The notes under the pieces: model-generated
Told to the model about the DNA's origin: nothing
The model's database searches: none
Seen by the model: the letters and a program-made list of their open reading frames with translations, nothing else
NCBI GenBank assembly: GCA_015056145.1
Contig: SVGY01000024.1
Location: 1 to 33,713, forward strand
Source of the DNA: Clostridiales bacterium
GTDB taxonomy: Bacteria > Bacillota > Clostridia > Christensenellales > Aristaeellaceae
Reading direction: 5' to 3'
Length of the DNA stretch: 33,713 nucleotides
Part shown: piece by piece, positions 17,475-24,749 of the stretch
Position numbering within the stretch: the stretch's first letter is position 1
Layout: every line of letters begins with the position of its first letter
Made by a program: the position numbers and the translations under genes

Positions 17475-18968
17475 ATGCAGAAGAAACGGAGCTACTATAA
17501 CCCGGTGCTGCGGCTCATTTCCCAGATGATGCTGTATGTATCCCTGTTCCTTCTCTTTTTTGGCTTTATGTCCATCAGCAACCCCCAGCTGCTTCATCTG
17601 AGCCGTACTGCCGTTACCACCATGGGCGTGTTTGTGGTGTGCTTCTCGGTGATGCTGACCATTTACGGCGGGCTGGACGTAGGCCGTAAAACCCGGCGCA
17701 GCGTCTTCACCAGTCTGGTTCTCAGCACCTTCTTTACCGATGCTGCCACCTACCTGTTTTTGCAGGTGATGAACGTAAACCCCAACAACCCCGAAGCCAA
17801 CCGCACGCTTATCCTTTTCGGCGAGGATTTTCTTTATCTGTGCATTGCCTTTGTGCTGCAGGTAGCCGTTACCATTCTGGCAATCATTATCAGCTACCGT
17901 CTCTACTACAAAAAGAATCCCCCAAAGCGCTGCCTGCTGATCACCTCCAGCCAGGAACTGGCCGGGCAGATCGCCCCGAAAATCCGTTCCTTCCGTCAGC
18001 GCTTCGCCCTGGCCGAAGTGGTGCACTACCAGTGCCCAGATTTAAAGGAGACCATTAAAAGATACAACACCATCTTCCTGGCCGGCATTCCCGATACCGA
18101 AGAAGTGCAGCTGGAAGCCTATTGCTACGGCCTTGAAAAAAGCATCTACCTTATGGCCGAACTGGAAGACGTCATCTCTTCCTGCGCCGAGGGCACCGTT
18201 CTGGACGATATGCCCTTCCTTCATATCCGGCCCACGGGCATGACGCCCATGCAGCGCATTGTAAAGCGTGGCCTCGATATTCTGGTTAGCGGGCTCGGGC
18301 TGATCATCACAAGCCCCATCCTTCTCATTACCAGCATACTCATCAAATGCTGCGACGGCGGCTCCGTGTTTTTCAGGCAAAAGCGGGCCACCATCCATGG
18401 CAATGTATTTGAAATCATCAAGTTCCGCACCATGTATTCCGGCAACCGCCAGGCTGACAGTCTTTCCGCCCGTGTCAACGACGACCGTATCACCCCCGTG
18501 GGGCGTTACCTGCGCAAGTACCGTATCGACGAGCTGCCCCAGCTCATCAACGTCCTAAAGGGCGAGATGAGCCTTGTGGGGCCCCGGCCCGAAATGCTGG
18601 AAAACGTGCACCGCTACACCGAGGAAGTGCCCGAGTTCCGCTACCGTCAACGCATGAAAGCCGGCATTACCGGCCTTGCACAGATCGAAGGCAAATACAA
18701 CACTTCCCCCAAGGACAAGGCAATGCTGGATCTGCTCTACATCGAAAACTTTTCCTTGAGTTACGATTTCAAGCTGATCCTGCGTACCCTGACGGTTTTC
18801 TTCCGCCGGGACAGCACCGAGGGCTTCGGCCAGCAGGATACCAGCTGCCCCGTCATGCGCACAGAAGCGCTTTCCGGTGCGCTTCAGGATTCCCCGGATG
18901 CAAAAAACATTTCCCAGCGCAGAAAAAAACAGCATAAAAAATCATCCAGCCGAGACATTACCGCTTGA
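17475..18968 (+). CDS. Polyprenyl-phosphate sugar-phosphate transferase (initiating enzyme of surface polysaccharide synthesis)
   Basis: 497 aa. Several N-terminal hydrophobic helices (about 15-35, 45-65, 80-100, 120-145) precede a CoA-binding-like segment and the C-terminal bacterial sugar transferase domain from about 260. The signatures are KRGLDILVSGLGLI, FFRQKRATIHG, the phosphate-binding KFRTM, RKYRIDELPQLINVLKGEMSLVGPRP and GITGLAQIEGKYN. The family loads the first sugar-1-phosphate onto undecaprenyl phosphate at the inner membrane, starting capsule or exopolysaccharide repeat synthesis. The start is ATG 17475 with AGGAGG upstream; longer frames have none. Downstream nucleotidyltransferase and galE genes fit sugar supply for this pathway. 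The sugar it uses cannot be told. The C-terminal 50 residues are basic and Ser/Lys-rich. Confidence 0.88.
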   Translation: MQKKRSYYNPVLRLISQMMLYVSLFLLFFGFMSISNPQLLHLSRTAVTTMGVFVVCFSVMLTIYGGLDVGRKTRRSVFTSLVLSTFFTDAATYLFLQVMNVNPNNPEANRTLILFGEDFLYLCIAFVLQVAVTILAIIISYRLYYKKNPPKRCLLITSSQELAGQIAPKIRSFRQRFALAEVVHYQCPDLKETIKRYNTIFLAGIPDTEEVQLEAYCYGLEKSIYLMAELEDVISSCAEGTVLDDMPFLHIRPTGMTPMQRIVKRGLDILVSGLGLIITSPILLITSILIKCCDGGSVFFRQKRATIHGNVFEIIKFRTMYSGNRQADSLSARVNDDRITPVGRYLRKYRIDELPQLINVLKGEMSLVGPRPEMLENVHRYTEEVPEFRYRQRMKAGITGLAQIEGKYNTSPKDKAMLDLLYIENFSLSYDFKLILRTLTVFFRRDSTEGFGQQDTSCPVMRTEALSGALQDSPDAKNISQRRKKQHKKSSSRDITA

Positions 18969-19030
18969 AAAAGCCTGGTGACAGGTTTACAATGAAATAA
19001 ATGAAAAACTGAATTCAGGAGGAATGTATC

Positions 19031-19936
19031 ATGGACAAAACCTTGGTAATCATGGCCGCTGGCATGGGTTCCCGCTACGGCGGCGACAAGCAGATCGACG
19101 GAATGGGGCCCAATAACGAAGCGCTGATGCTGTACTCCATTTTTGATGCCGTAAAGGCCGGCTTCAATAAAGTTGTGTTCATCATCAAGCACAGCTTTGA
19201 GGACAAGTTCAAGGCCCAGATCGGCGATGTTGTTGCAAAAAAGGTTCATGTGGAATACGCCTTCCAGGAAATCGACGACCTGCCCGAAGGCTGCACCGTC
19301 TGTCCGGAACGCACCAAGCCCCTGGGCACCGTTCATGCGCTGCTTTCCGCCAAGGGTCTGATCAACGAGCCCTTTGCCGTCATCAATGCGGATGACTACT
19401 ACGGCGTTCCTGCCTACGCCACCATGATCAGCCATCTGGAAACTCTCCGGCCCGAAGCACACGCCTGCATGGTGGGTTACTATCTCAAAAACACCGTCAG
19501 CGAAAACGGCCATGTAACCCGTGGCGTGTGCGCCACTGATGAAAACAATCAGCTGGTCAGCGTAACGGAAACCTACAAGATCCAGGTGTTCCCCGACGGC
19601 ACCATCCGGGATACGGAAAAGGATCCCTCGGGCGTGCTGCTGGATCCCGATTGCCTTGTGAGCATGAACTTCTTCGGCTTTACGCCCTGGTTCCTTGAGA
19701 TGGCAGAAAGCTATTTTGCCGCCTTCCTCAAGTCCCTCGCCCCTGACGAAATGAAGGCCGAGTTTGTGCTGCCTGTGCTGGTAGACCGCCTGATGAACGA
19801 AAAAGGCCTGAAGGTGGATATGCTCACCACCGATGCTGTCTGGTTCGGCGTAACCTACAAAGAGGATAAGCCCTATGTGCAGGGCGAACTGAAAAAGATG
19901 CACGACAGCGGCATCTACCCCGACAAGCTTTTCTGA
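19031..19936 (+). CDS. Sugar-phosphate nucleotidyltransferase-like protein
   Basis: 301 aa, GT-A-type fold. The N-terminal nucleotide loop MAAGMGSRYGGDKQ (about 8-21) and the divalent-metal motif NADDYYG (about 119-125) identify an NTP transferase. It lacks the extra elements of GalU, GlmU or RfbA, so which sugar-1-phosphate and nucleotide it joins is unknown. It is second in an operon between a sugar transferase and galE, consistent with making an activated sugar for polysaccharide. ATG 19031 follows AGGAGG at 8 nt. Confidence 0.8.
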   Translation: MDKTLVIMAAGMGSRYGGDKQIDGMGPNNEALMLYSIFDAVKAGFNKVVFIIKHSFEDKFKAQIGDVVAKKVHVEYAFQEIDDLPEGCTVCPERTKPLGTVHALLSAKGLINEPFAVINADDYYGVPAYATMISHLETLRPEAHACMVGYYLKNTVSENGHVTRGVCATDENNQLVSVTETYKIQVFPDGTIRDTEKDPSGVLLDPDCLVSMNFFGFTPWFLEMAESYFAAFLKSLAPDEMKAEFVLPVLVDRLMNEKGLKVDMLTTDAVWFGVTYKEDKPYVQGELKKMHDSGIYPDKLF

Positions 19937-19956
19937 TTCAGCGGAGGAAGTATAAA

Positions 19957-20976
19957 ATGAAAATTCTTCTTACCGGCGGCGCCGGATTCATCGGTTCCCA
20001 CACCGCAGTGGAGCTGGTCAAGGCCGGCCACGAACCGGTTATTGTGGATAATCTTTATAATTCCAGCAAAAAAGCCCTGGAACGGCTGAAAATGATCACC
20101 GGCAAAGACATCGCTTTTTACGAGGCTGACGTATGCGACCCCGCCGCCATGGACGATATCTTTGCCAAAGAAAACTTTGACGCAGTGATTCACTTTGCCG
20201 GCTACAAGGCTGTGCCGGAAAGCGTGACAAAATCCGTGGCCTACTACCGCAACAATCTGGACACCACCCTCACCCTGTGCGAGTGTATGCAGAAGCACGG
20301 CGTGAAGCGCATCGTGTTCAGTTCCTCCGCCACCGTATACGGTCCCATCGAGGAAAGCCCGCTGGTGGAAACCATGCCCTCCGCCGGATGCACCAATCCC
20401 TATGCCTGGACCAAGTACATGAATGAGCAAATTCTCCGGGATGCCGCCATTTCCAATCCCGACTGGTCCGTGGCGCTGCTGCGCTATTTCAACCCCATCG
20501 GTGCCCACGAAAGCGGCCTCATTGGCGAAAACCCCAAGGGCATCCCCAATAATCTGATGCCCTACGTTACTCAGGTAGCGGTGGGCCGCCTTCCCCACCT
20601 GAACATCAACGGCACCGATTTCCCCACCCCCGACGGTACCGGCGTGCGGGATTACATCCACGTTGTGGACCTTGCCAAGGGCCACGTTGCCGCCTGCAAC
20701 TATCTGGAAGCCAACGCCGGCGTGTGCGAGGTCATCAACCTGGGCACCGGCACAGGTTACAGTGTGCTGGATGTGGTAAACACCTTCGAGCGGGTAAACC
20801 ATCTGGAGCTGAACAAAGTAATGGCCCCCCGCCGCCCCGGCGATATGGCCAGCTACTATTCCGATCCCAGCAAAGCCAAGGAGCTTCTTGGATGGCAAAC
20901 CGAAAAGACCCTGGACGACATGTGCCGTGACAGCTGGAACTGGCAGAAGAACAATCCCGAAGGTTACGATTCCTGA
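19957..20976 (+). CDS. galE: UDP-glucose 4-epimerase
   Basis: 339 aa, full length. The NAD loop GGAGFIGS (7-14) opens the protein; the catalytic residues are Ser/Thr in FSSSATVYG (about 121-129) and Tyr149-Lys153 in YAWTK. Conserved NPIGAHESGLIGE and AWTKYMNE segments are seen. It interconverts UDP-glucose and UDP-galactose in the cytosol. ATG 19957 follows GCGGAGG. Last gene of the three-gene operon, ended by a strong terminator. Confidence 0.95.
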   Translation: MKILLTGGAGFIGSHTAVELVKAGHEPVIVDNLYNSSKKALERLKMITGKDIAFYEADVCDPAAMDDIFAKENFDAVIHFAGYKAVPESVTKSVAYYRNNLDTTLTLCECMQKHGVKRIVFSSSATVYGPIEESPLVETMPSAGCTNPYAWTKYMNEQILRDAAISNPDWSVALLRYFNPIGAHESGLIGENPKGIPNNLMPYVTQVAVGRLPHLNINGTDFPTPDGTGVRDYIHVVDLAKGHVAACNYLEANAGVCEVINLGTGTGYSVLDVVNTFERVNHLELNKVMAPRRPGDMASYYSDPSKAKELLGWQTEKTLDDMCRDSWNWQKNNPEGYDS

Positions 20977-20987
20977 TAAACCAACAA

Positions 20988-21022
20988 CTCCCACGGGCAC
21001 AATGCTCGTGGGAGATTTTTTT
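20988..21022 (+). terminator. Intrinsic terminator after galE
   Basis: A 12-bp stem (CTCCCACG/CGTGGGAG plus four inner pairs) and a short CAA loop are followed by seven Ts. On the opposite strand it faces the stop of the 21022-21504 gene and may act, weakly, in both directions. Confidence 0.85.
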
Positions 21023-21504
21023 CAGTCCAGTCTGCGGGCTTTCCTCTTTGCATAATTCAGCGCCGCCATGGAGGCCGTTGTGCCGCCCCTCTGGGAAACC
21101 GGGGCGGATACTTTTTCCGCAGCAATTTCATCCGAGGGCAGATCCTCCGTTGTACCCTGAGATGAATGGCCCGCTTCCCTGTGCGCATCATCCCCGGCCG
21201 CAGGGGGCATCATCTCCCGAGGCTGCGGCGTACCATCCGCAGGCACGCAATTGGGGCAGAAGGTAATAAAATACAGGCTTTCAAAGCCACTTACCACATA
21301 GTTTCCGTAATCATCCGTCAAAAGGAAATATTCCGGCTGCACCGCATACAGCGTACCTGTTTTGACAACCGATCTTCCGCCTTCAGGAAAAAATTCTGCG
21401 GTGATCCTTCTGCCAAGGTTCAGTTCCAAAAGTTCCCTCCATCCGTTTGTAGCCGCAGCGGCCGTTCTTTCCCCGGGCGTTTGTACAGGGGTGAATTCGC
21501 TCAT
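21022..21504 (-). CDS. Small conserved protein of unknown function with an Sm-like or beta-barrel segment
   Basis: 160 aa. An N-terminal region with LLELNLGRRITAEFF and a central segment GTLYAVQPEYFLLTDDYGNY look like a small beta-barrel, as in some Firmicute surface/spore proteins, but I do not recognise the family. The C-terminal 60 residues are low-complexity (Pro, Ser, Glu, Ala) and end in basic AKRKARRLD. The start is ATG 21504 with AAGGAGG 7 nt upstream. A -35-like TTGACA (21556-21561) lies upstream, but the -10 is poor. Its stop abuts the galE terminator. Confidence 0.5.
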   Translation of the reverse strand: MSEFTPVQTPGERTAAAATNGWRELLELNLGRRITAEFFPEGGRSVVKTGTLYAVQPEYFLLTDDYGNYVVSGFESLYFITFCPNCVPADGTPQPREMMPPAAGDDAHREAGHSSQGTTEDLPSDEIAAEKVSAPVSQRGGTTASMAALNYAKRKARRLD

Positions 21505-21562
21505 CACATTGCCTCCTTGTTTTTGGTCAAGGATATGCTTGCATGCCTTCCCCCATGTCAAT

Positions 21563-21593
21563 AAAAAACAGACCTGCGCTCGTGTCGCAGGTC
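21563..21593 (-). terminator. Intrinsic terminator of the DUF1540 gene
   Basis: An 8-bp stem GACCTGCG/CGCAGGTC (21571-21578 with 21586-21593) is followed on the minus strand by TGTTTTTT. Confidence 0.75.
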
Positions 21594-21615
21594 CGTCTTT
21601 GCGGAAGATTTTCCC

Positions 21616-21789
21616 TTACTTGCCAACGTTGGAATAGCTGCCGCACTCGCTTTCGTCGCAGCTGCCGTTGTGGCAGTTAGCACGGGGCTTTACCTTGATG
21701 GACTCCAGCTGGCAATGGCCGCTCTGGTCGTGGTAGCGGCAGCTGGTCACATCACACAGAATGCATTGATGCTTGTCGGAAAAGGACAT
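21616..21789 (-). CDS. DUF1540 cysteine-rich small protein
   Basis: 57 aa. It has the spaced cysteine and histidine pattern of the DUF1540 family: CILCDVTSCRYHDQSGHC followed by IKVKPRANCHNGSCDESEC. Two halves of Cys could bind a metal. The family is common in clostridia and several members are linked with sporulation; the function here is unknown. The start is ATG 21789 after GGGAGGTG; a longer frame to 21867 lacks a ribosome site. Confidence 0.85.
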   Translation of the reverse strand: MSFSDKHQCILCDVTSCRYHDQSGHCQLESIKVKPRANCHNGSCDESECGSYSNVGK

Positions 21790-21928
21790 TTCTTTCACCT
21801 CCCCTTTTTGATAATTACAGTCTGCCCCCGTTTCCAAAAAAAAATGCGCACCCGGCAGGTTTGACAAAAAGAAGGAATGTCCCTTCGCTTTACACTATGC
21901 AAACAAGGGATCTCAAGTCTTGTATGGT

Positions 21929-21958
21929 TTGCAGTTTCTTGTACTGCCGTGATAGAAT
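21929..21958 (+). promoter_or_regulatory. Promoter of the GNAT gene
   Basis: -35 TTGCAG (21929-21934), 18-nt spacer, -10 TAGAAT (21953-21958), 38 nt before the start codon at 21996. Confidence 0.55.
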
Positions 21959-21995
21959 AAAAGCGATAAATCAAAAATTGACGAGGTGTTATTCT

Positions 21996-22454
21996 ATGAA
22001 GCCCATCAGCATCAGACCCTACGAGGCATCTGATTATGATGAACTATGCCTTATTCATGACGCAGCACGCAAGATTGAGCTGTCCCTGGCATCATTGGAT
22101 GATGCCTTCCTTCCGTTTTCTATTGCTTCCGAAAGAGAAGATTTCTTTGAATATCCGTATATTGATGTGGCAATCATGGATGGGAAGATTGTGGCTTTTA
22201 GTGCTTATACAGAAGAGGAACTTGCATGGCTGTATGTATCTGCCGATAAAGTGCGGCAAAAAATTGGCACCGCTATGGTGGAAAGAGCACTGCAAAAAGC
22301 CCCGGATATAAATGCTATTGAAGTGCTGGTTGGAAATGAGCCTGCAAAGAAACTGTATGAGTCATGTGGGTTTTCTGTTCATCATATTGCTGAAGGCGTT
22401 ATGCCCGGGAATGAAAAATTTCCTGTCAGGGTGTATTGCATGGCAAGAAGATAA
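21996..22454 (+). CDS. GNAT family N-acetyltransferase
   Basis: 152 aa. It begins MKPISIRPYEASDYDELCLI, the usual GNAT beta1/alpha1 segment. The acetyl-CoA loop follows as VRQKIGTAMVERALQ (QxxGxx-type; Q/R-x-x-G-x-A variant), then VLVGNEPAKKLYESCGF, the conserved C-terminal alpha/beta signature. It would acetylate an amine of an unknown substrate. The gene is AT-richer than the galE and LCP genes around it, so it may have been acquired. GAGGTG precedes ATG 21996. A terminator follows about 110 nt downstream, and that is where repeat copy B is inserted. Confidence 0.82.
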   Translation: MKPISIRPYEASDYDELCLIHDAARKIELSLASLDDAFLPFSIASEREDFFEYPYIDVAIMDGKIVAFSAYTEEELAWLYVSADKVRQKIGTAMVERALQKAPDINAIEVLVGNEPAKKLYESCGFSVHHIAEGVMPGNEKFPVRVYCMARR

Positions 22455-22560
22455 GGGGACGCCTCATTTCAGGTGGACGCAATGGCACACAGCTTTCCGG
22501 CACATTGCGTTTCCATGGTTCCCAAAGCGGGCAAACAAGGTTGCCGATTCATAAACAGGC
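22455..22560. other. Gene-free stretch between GNAT gene and repeat copy B
   Basis: No credible gene. An 8-bp inverted repeat ACGCAATG/CATTGCGT (22478-22485 and 22503-22510) with a 17-nt loop could form a hairpin in the GNAT mRNA tail. There is no T-tract after it. Confidence 0.4.
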
Positions 22561-22582
22561 AAGCATCCTGAACTGGATGCTT
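22561..22582 (+). repeat. 22-bp direct repeat / proximal terminator stem copy at element B
   Basis: A perfect hairpin AAGCATCC, 6 nt, GGATGCTT, identical to 22747-22768 on the other side of the repeat element. As read by the GNAT gene it is the first stem and is followed by the element end CTGGCTGTC, not by Ts. Confidence 0.8.
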
Positions 22583-22746
22583 CTGGCTGTCAAAAAATGC
22601 GCAGGGTGCAGGGGGATCATCCCCCTGCCGGGTGTGGGCAGAGCCCACATTCCTTGTGCCGCAGCACTTTCAAGAAAGCACAGCGAGCACCGAAGGTGCA
22701 AGATTTGCGGCTTTGACTGACAAGAATGAGGTTTTTCGACAAGCTG
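22583..22746. mobile_element. MITE-like structured repeat, copy B, inserted in a terminator
   Basis: This 164-bp unit is the reverse complement of copy A at 2174-2336 with about 96% identity. It is in the same orientation as copy A relative to the upstream gene. It contains the hairpins GCAGGGGG/CCCCCTGC (22608-22628), a 7-bp TGTGGGC/GCCCACA (22633-22649) and GCACC/GGTGC (22687-22699). Copy A has a mismatch in the second of these that copy B lacks. The ends CTGGCTGTC and CAGCTTGTC are an imperfect inverted repeat. No reading frame of note. Confidence 0.75.
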
Positions 22747-22768
22747 AAGCATCCTGAACTGGATGCTT
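22747..22768 (+). terminator. Distal terminator stem copy with T-rich tail (GNAT gene)
   Basis: The second copy of the 22-bp stem-loop (AAGCATCC, 6 nt, GGATGCTT) is followed by GTTTGTCTGTC, a weak T-rich tail. The tail is on the distal copy only, as at the other insertion. Confidence 0.6.
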
Positions 22769-22856
22769 GTTTGTCTGTCGAAGAATAAATTACAACTCAA
22801 GAACACTCCCACCACAAAAACCTCCTTTTTCTCTTCTCGACCCCACCCGGGAAATG

Positions 22857-22865
22857 TGATATACT
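22857..22865 (+). promoter_or_regulatory. Extended -10 promoter of the QueT gene
   Basis: TGATATACT (TG extension plus TATACT at 22860-22865) lies 36 nt before the proposed start; the -35 is weak. The leader is too short to hold a preQ1 riboswitch. Confidence 0.55.
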
Positions 22866-22901
22866 GTTTCAGTCATTCCAATGCGAAAGGAGGCTTGCTC
22901 C

Positions 22902-23375
22902 GTGAGCAGACCAAGCCTTGCAATGCGCCTTTGCCGTTCTGCCATTATCGCTGCGCTGTACACAGCTCTGACCGTTCTGTTCCAGGCCATCAGTTTCGGG
23001 GCCATCCAGTTCCGCATTTCCGAGGCGCTTTGCCTTTTGCCCTTTCTGCTTCCGGAAGCCGTTCCGGGCCTTGCTGTGGGCTGCTTTCTGTCCAACCTGA
23101 TCACGGGTGCACCATGGCCGGACGTTGTTTTTGGCACCCTTGCCACGCTGCTGGCAGCCATTACCACTTCAAAGCTGCGCAAAAACCTGTGGCTTGCCGC
23201 CCTGGCTCCCGCCGTTTTCAACGGTGTCATCATTGGCCTTGTGCTCACTTACGCTTATCACATCCCGCTGCTTTTCCTTAATATGCTCACCGTCGCTGTG
23301 GGTGAAGTGGTTGTGTGCTTTGTGCTCGGCATCCCCATGATCAAAGGTTTGCAAAGGCTGCCCGGGCTTTACTGA
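22902..23375 (+). CDS. queT: QueT family transporter (queuosine precursor uptake, predicted)
   Basis: 157 aa, five to six hydrophobic helices. The motif AIQFRISEALCLLPFLLPEAVPGLAVGCFLSN (shown to contain the QFRISEAL core) and the NLITGAPWPDVVFGTLATLLAA segment are typical of the QueT/DUF988 family. QueT is the predicted substrate-binding subunit of an energy-coupling-factor transporter for a queuosine precursor. The start is set at GTG 22902, 8 nt after AAAGGAGG; the ATG at 22881 lies upstream of that site. No queuosine synthesis gene is adjacent, so the link to queuosine is by family only. Confidence 0.8.
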   Translation: MSRPSLAMRLCRSAIIAALYTALTVLFQAISFGAIQFRISEALCLLPFLLPEAVPGLAVGCFLSNLITGAPWPDVVFGTLATLLAAITTSKLRKNLWLAALAPAVFNGVIIGLVLTYAYHIPLLFLNMLTVAVGEVVVCFVLGIPMIKGLQRLPGLY

Positions 23376-23395
23376 GTTTTCCTCTGCACCGCCCC

Positions 23396-23424
23396 TTGAC
23401 AGGCAACCGCCGCCGGCCTATACT
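23396..23424 (+). promoter_or_regulatory. Promoter of the LCP gene
   Basis: -35 TTGACA (23396-23401), 17-nt spacer, -10 TATACT (23419-23424), about 60 nt before the start codon at 23487. Confidence 0.8.
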
Positions 23425-23486
23425 TTCATTTGACCCCAATTTATTTCAGATTACGCAATCAGTACCTTAACAGGAGGGAACCACCA

Positions 23487-24632
23487 ATGGTGAATCTGCT
23501 TAAAAAATCCCTGTCCCTGATTCTTTGCGTCATGATGATGCTTTCCCTTTGCATGACCTGCTTTGCAGAAGGCGAAAGCTTCACCGTGGACGAAGATCTG
23601 AGCGAGGAAGAACGTGAAATGTGGGAAGAGTGGGCATCCGAGGAGGAGCCCGTGGATATGTCTGTCCAGGCCGGCAGCATTCCCCTCACCCCTGAAGAAG
23701 AAGCCCTGCTTGACGAGATTGGCATCGATCTGGACGAGTCCTTCCATGTGGATGAAGTCAGTCTGGATGACCTGGGCATTAACGAAGACCTGCCCGACAC
23801 CGTCTTCAACATCCTGCTGCTGGGTGTGGACAACCGCTCTACCGAGCTGCAGCGTGGCCGCACCGATGCCATCATTCTCTGCTCCATCAACCTGAAAACC
23901 GGCGATATCAAGCTGACTTCCTTTGCCCGTGATACCGCCATTCCCATCCCCGGCCACAAGACCACCCGCATCAATGCCGCCTATGCCTACGGCGGTGCCG
24001 AGCTGGTCATGAAGACCATCAACGAGCACTTCCAGCTGAATGTGAACCGCTATGTGCTGGTCAACATCCACGGCCTTGCCGCTGTGATCGATTCCCTTGG
24101 CGGTATCGATATCGAAATGACCTCCAAGGAAGCCGGACGCATCAACTTCGAGCTGCGCAAGGAGCCCATGGACGACGTGAAGCGTGAAAAGGTGCCCGCC
24201 ATTGACGGTGTGCAGCACCTGGATGGCATGCAGGCCGTTACCTTTGCCCGCATCCGTGGTATTGACAGCGACCTGGAGCGTACCCGCCGCCAGCGTCAGC
24301 TGCTGGAAACCCTCTTTGCCAAGGTAATGCAGGATATGTCCCTGGAAAAGCTGCTCACCCTCATCTCCACCGCCCTGCCTTATGTGGATACCAACCTGAC
24401 CATGGATGAGCTGCTGGTGTTGGGCAATGCCGTTATCACCGGTTCCCCTGCGGAAAAGCTGCAGTCCGGCGGTCAGCTCTTTGAGCAGATGCGCATCCCC
24501 ATGGACAAAAAGTATGGCTGGAAGGATTTTGGCGGCTACGCCCTTTTGTACATGAACGAAAAGAACCTCAAATATACCATCGATAGCCTCCACGAGTTCA
24601 TCTACGGCGTTTCCTACTACAAGGAGCCCTGA
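23487..24632 (+). CDS. LytR-CpsA-Psr (LCP) family cell-wall glycopolymer ligase
   Basis: 381 aa. The N-terminal signal/anchor VNLLKKSLSLILCVMMMLSL is followed by an acidic linker (about 30-100) rich in Glu and Asp and the LCP domain (about 105-280). Conserved pyrophosphate-binding residues appear in GRTDAIIL, SFARDT, RINAAYAYGG and FARIRGIDSDLERTRRQRQ. LCP enzymes transfer polyprenyl-linked polymers to the wall peptidoglycan outside the cell. This one could act on the polysaccharide made by the sugar operon at 17475-20976, though that link is inferred. The start is ATG 23487 after AGGAGG. It has its own promoter and a strong terminator. Confidence 0.9.
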   Translation: MVNLLKKSLSLILCVMMMLSLCMTCFAEGESFTVDEDLSEEEREMWEEWASEEEPVDMSVQAGSIPLTPEEEALLDEIGIDLDESFHVDEVSLDDLGINEDLPDTVFNILLLGVDNRSTELQRGRTDAIILCSINLKTGDIKLTSFARDTAIPIPGHKTTRINAAYAYGGAELVMKTINEHFQLNVNRYVLVNIHGLAAVIDSLGGIDIEMTSKEAGRINFELRKEPMDDVKREKVPAIDGVQHLDGMQAVTFARIRGIDSDLERTRRQRQLLETLFAKVMQDMSLEKLLTLISTALPYVDTNLTMDELLVLGNAVITGSPAEKLQSGGQLFEQMRIPMDKKYGWKDFGGYALLYMNEKNLKYTIDSLHEFIYGVSYYKEP

Positions 24633-24649
24633 ACAATCTGATCTGTTTC

Positions 24650-24683
24650 GTCCCGGTTTCGTTTTGATGCCGGGACTTTTTTT
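24650..24683 (+). terminator. Intrinsic terminator after the LCP gene
   Basis: GTCCCGG (24650-24656) pairs with CCGGGAC (24670-24676) across a 13-nt loop, followed by seven Ts (24677-24683). Confidence 0.8.
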
Positions 24684-24687
24684 CTCT

Positions 24688-24715
24688 TTGGATTTCCTGC
24701 CGATTATGCTATACT
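24688..24715 (+). promoter_or_regulatory. Promoter of the DnaD-DnaI-aldolase cluster
   Basis: -35 TTGGAT (24688-24693), 16-nt spacer, -10 TATACT (24710-24715), 34 nt before ATG 24750. No strong internal terminator was seen as far as the aldolase stop at 29600. Confidence 0.65.
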
Positions 24716-24749
24716 GTTACTACCGTATGGGAAAGGAGCTCCCCTGTTC

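Noticed and set aside
22770..22900. preQ1 riboswitch before the QueT gene
   Set aside because: The mapped -10 leaves a leader of about 30 nt without a preQ1-like stem and A-rich tail.
22790..23248. 152-codon minus-strand frame opposite QueT
   Set aside because: Antisense of the QueT gene; QueT motifs and ribosome site favour the plus strand.
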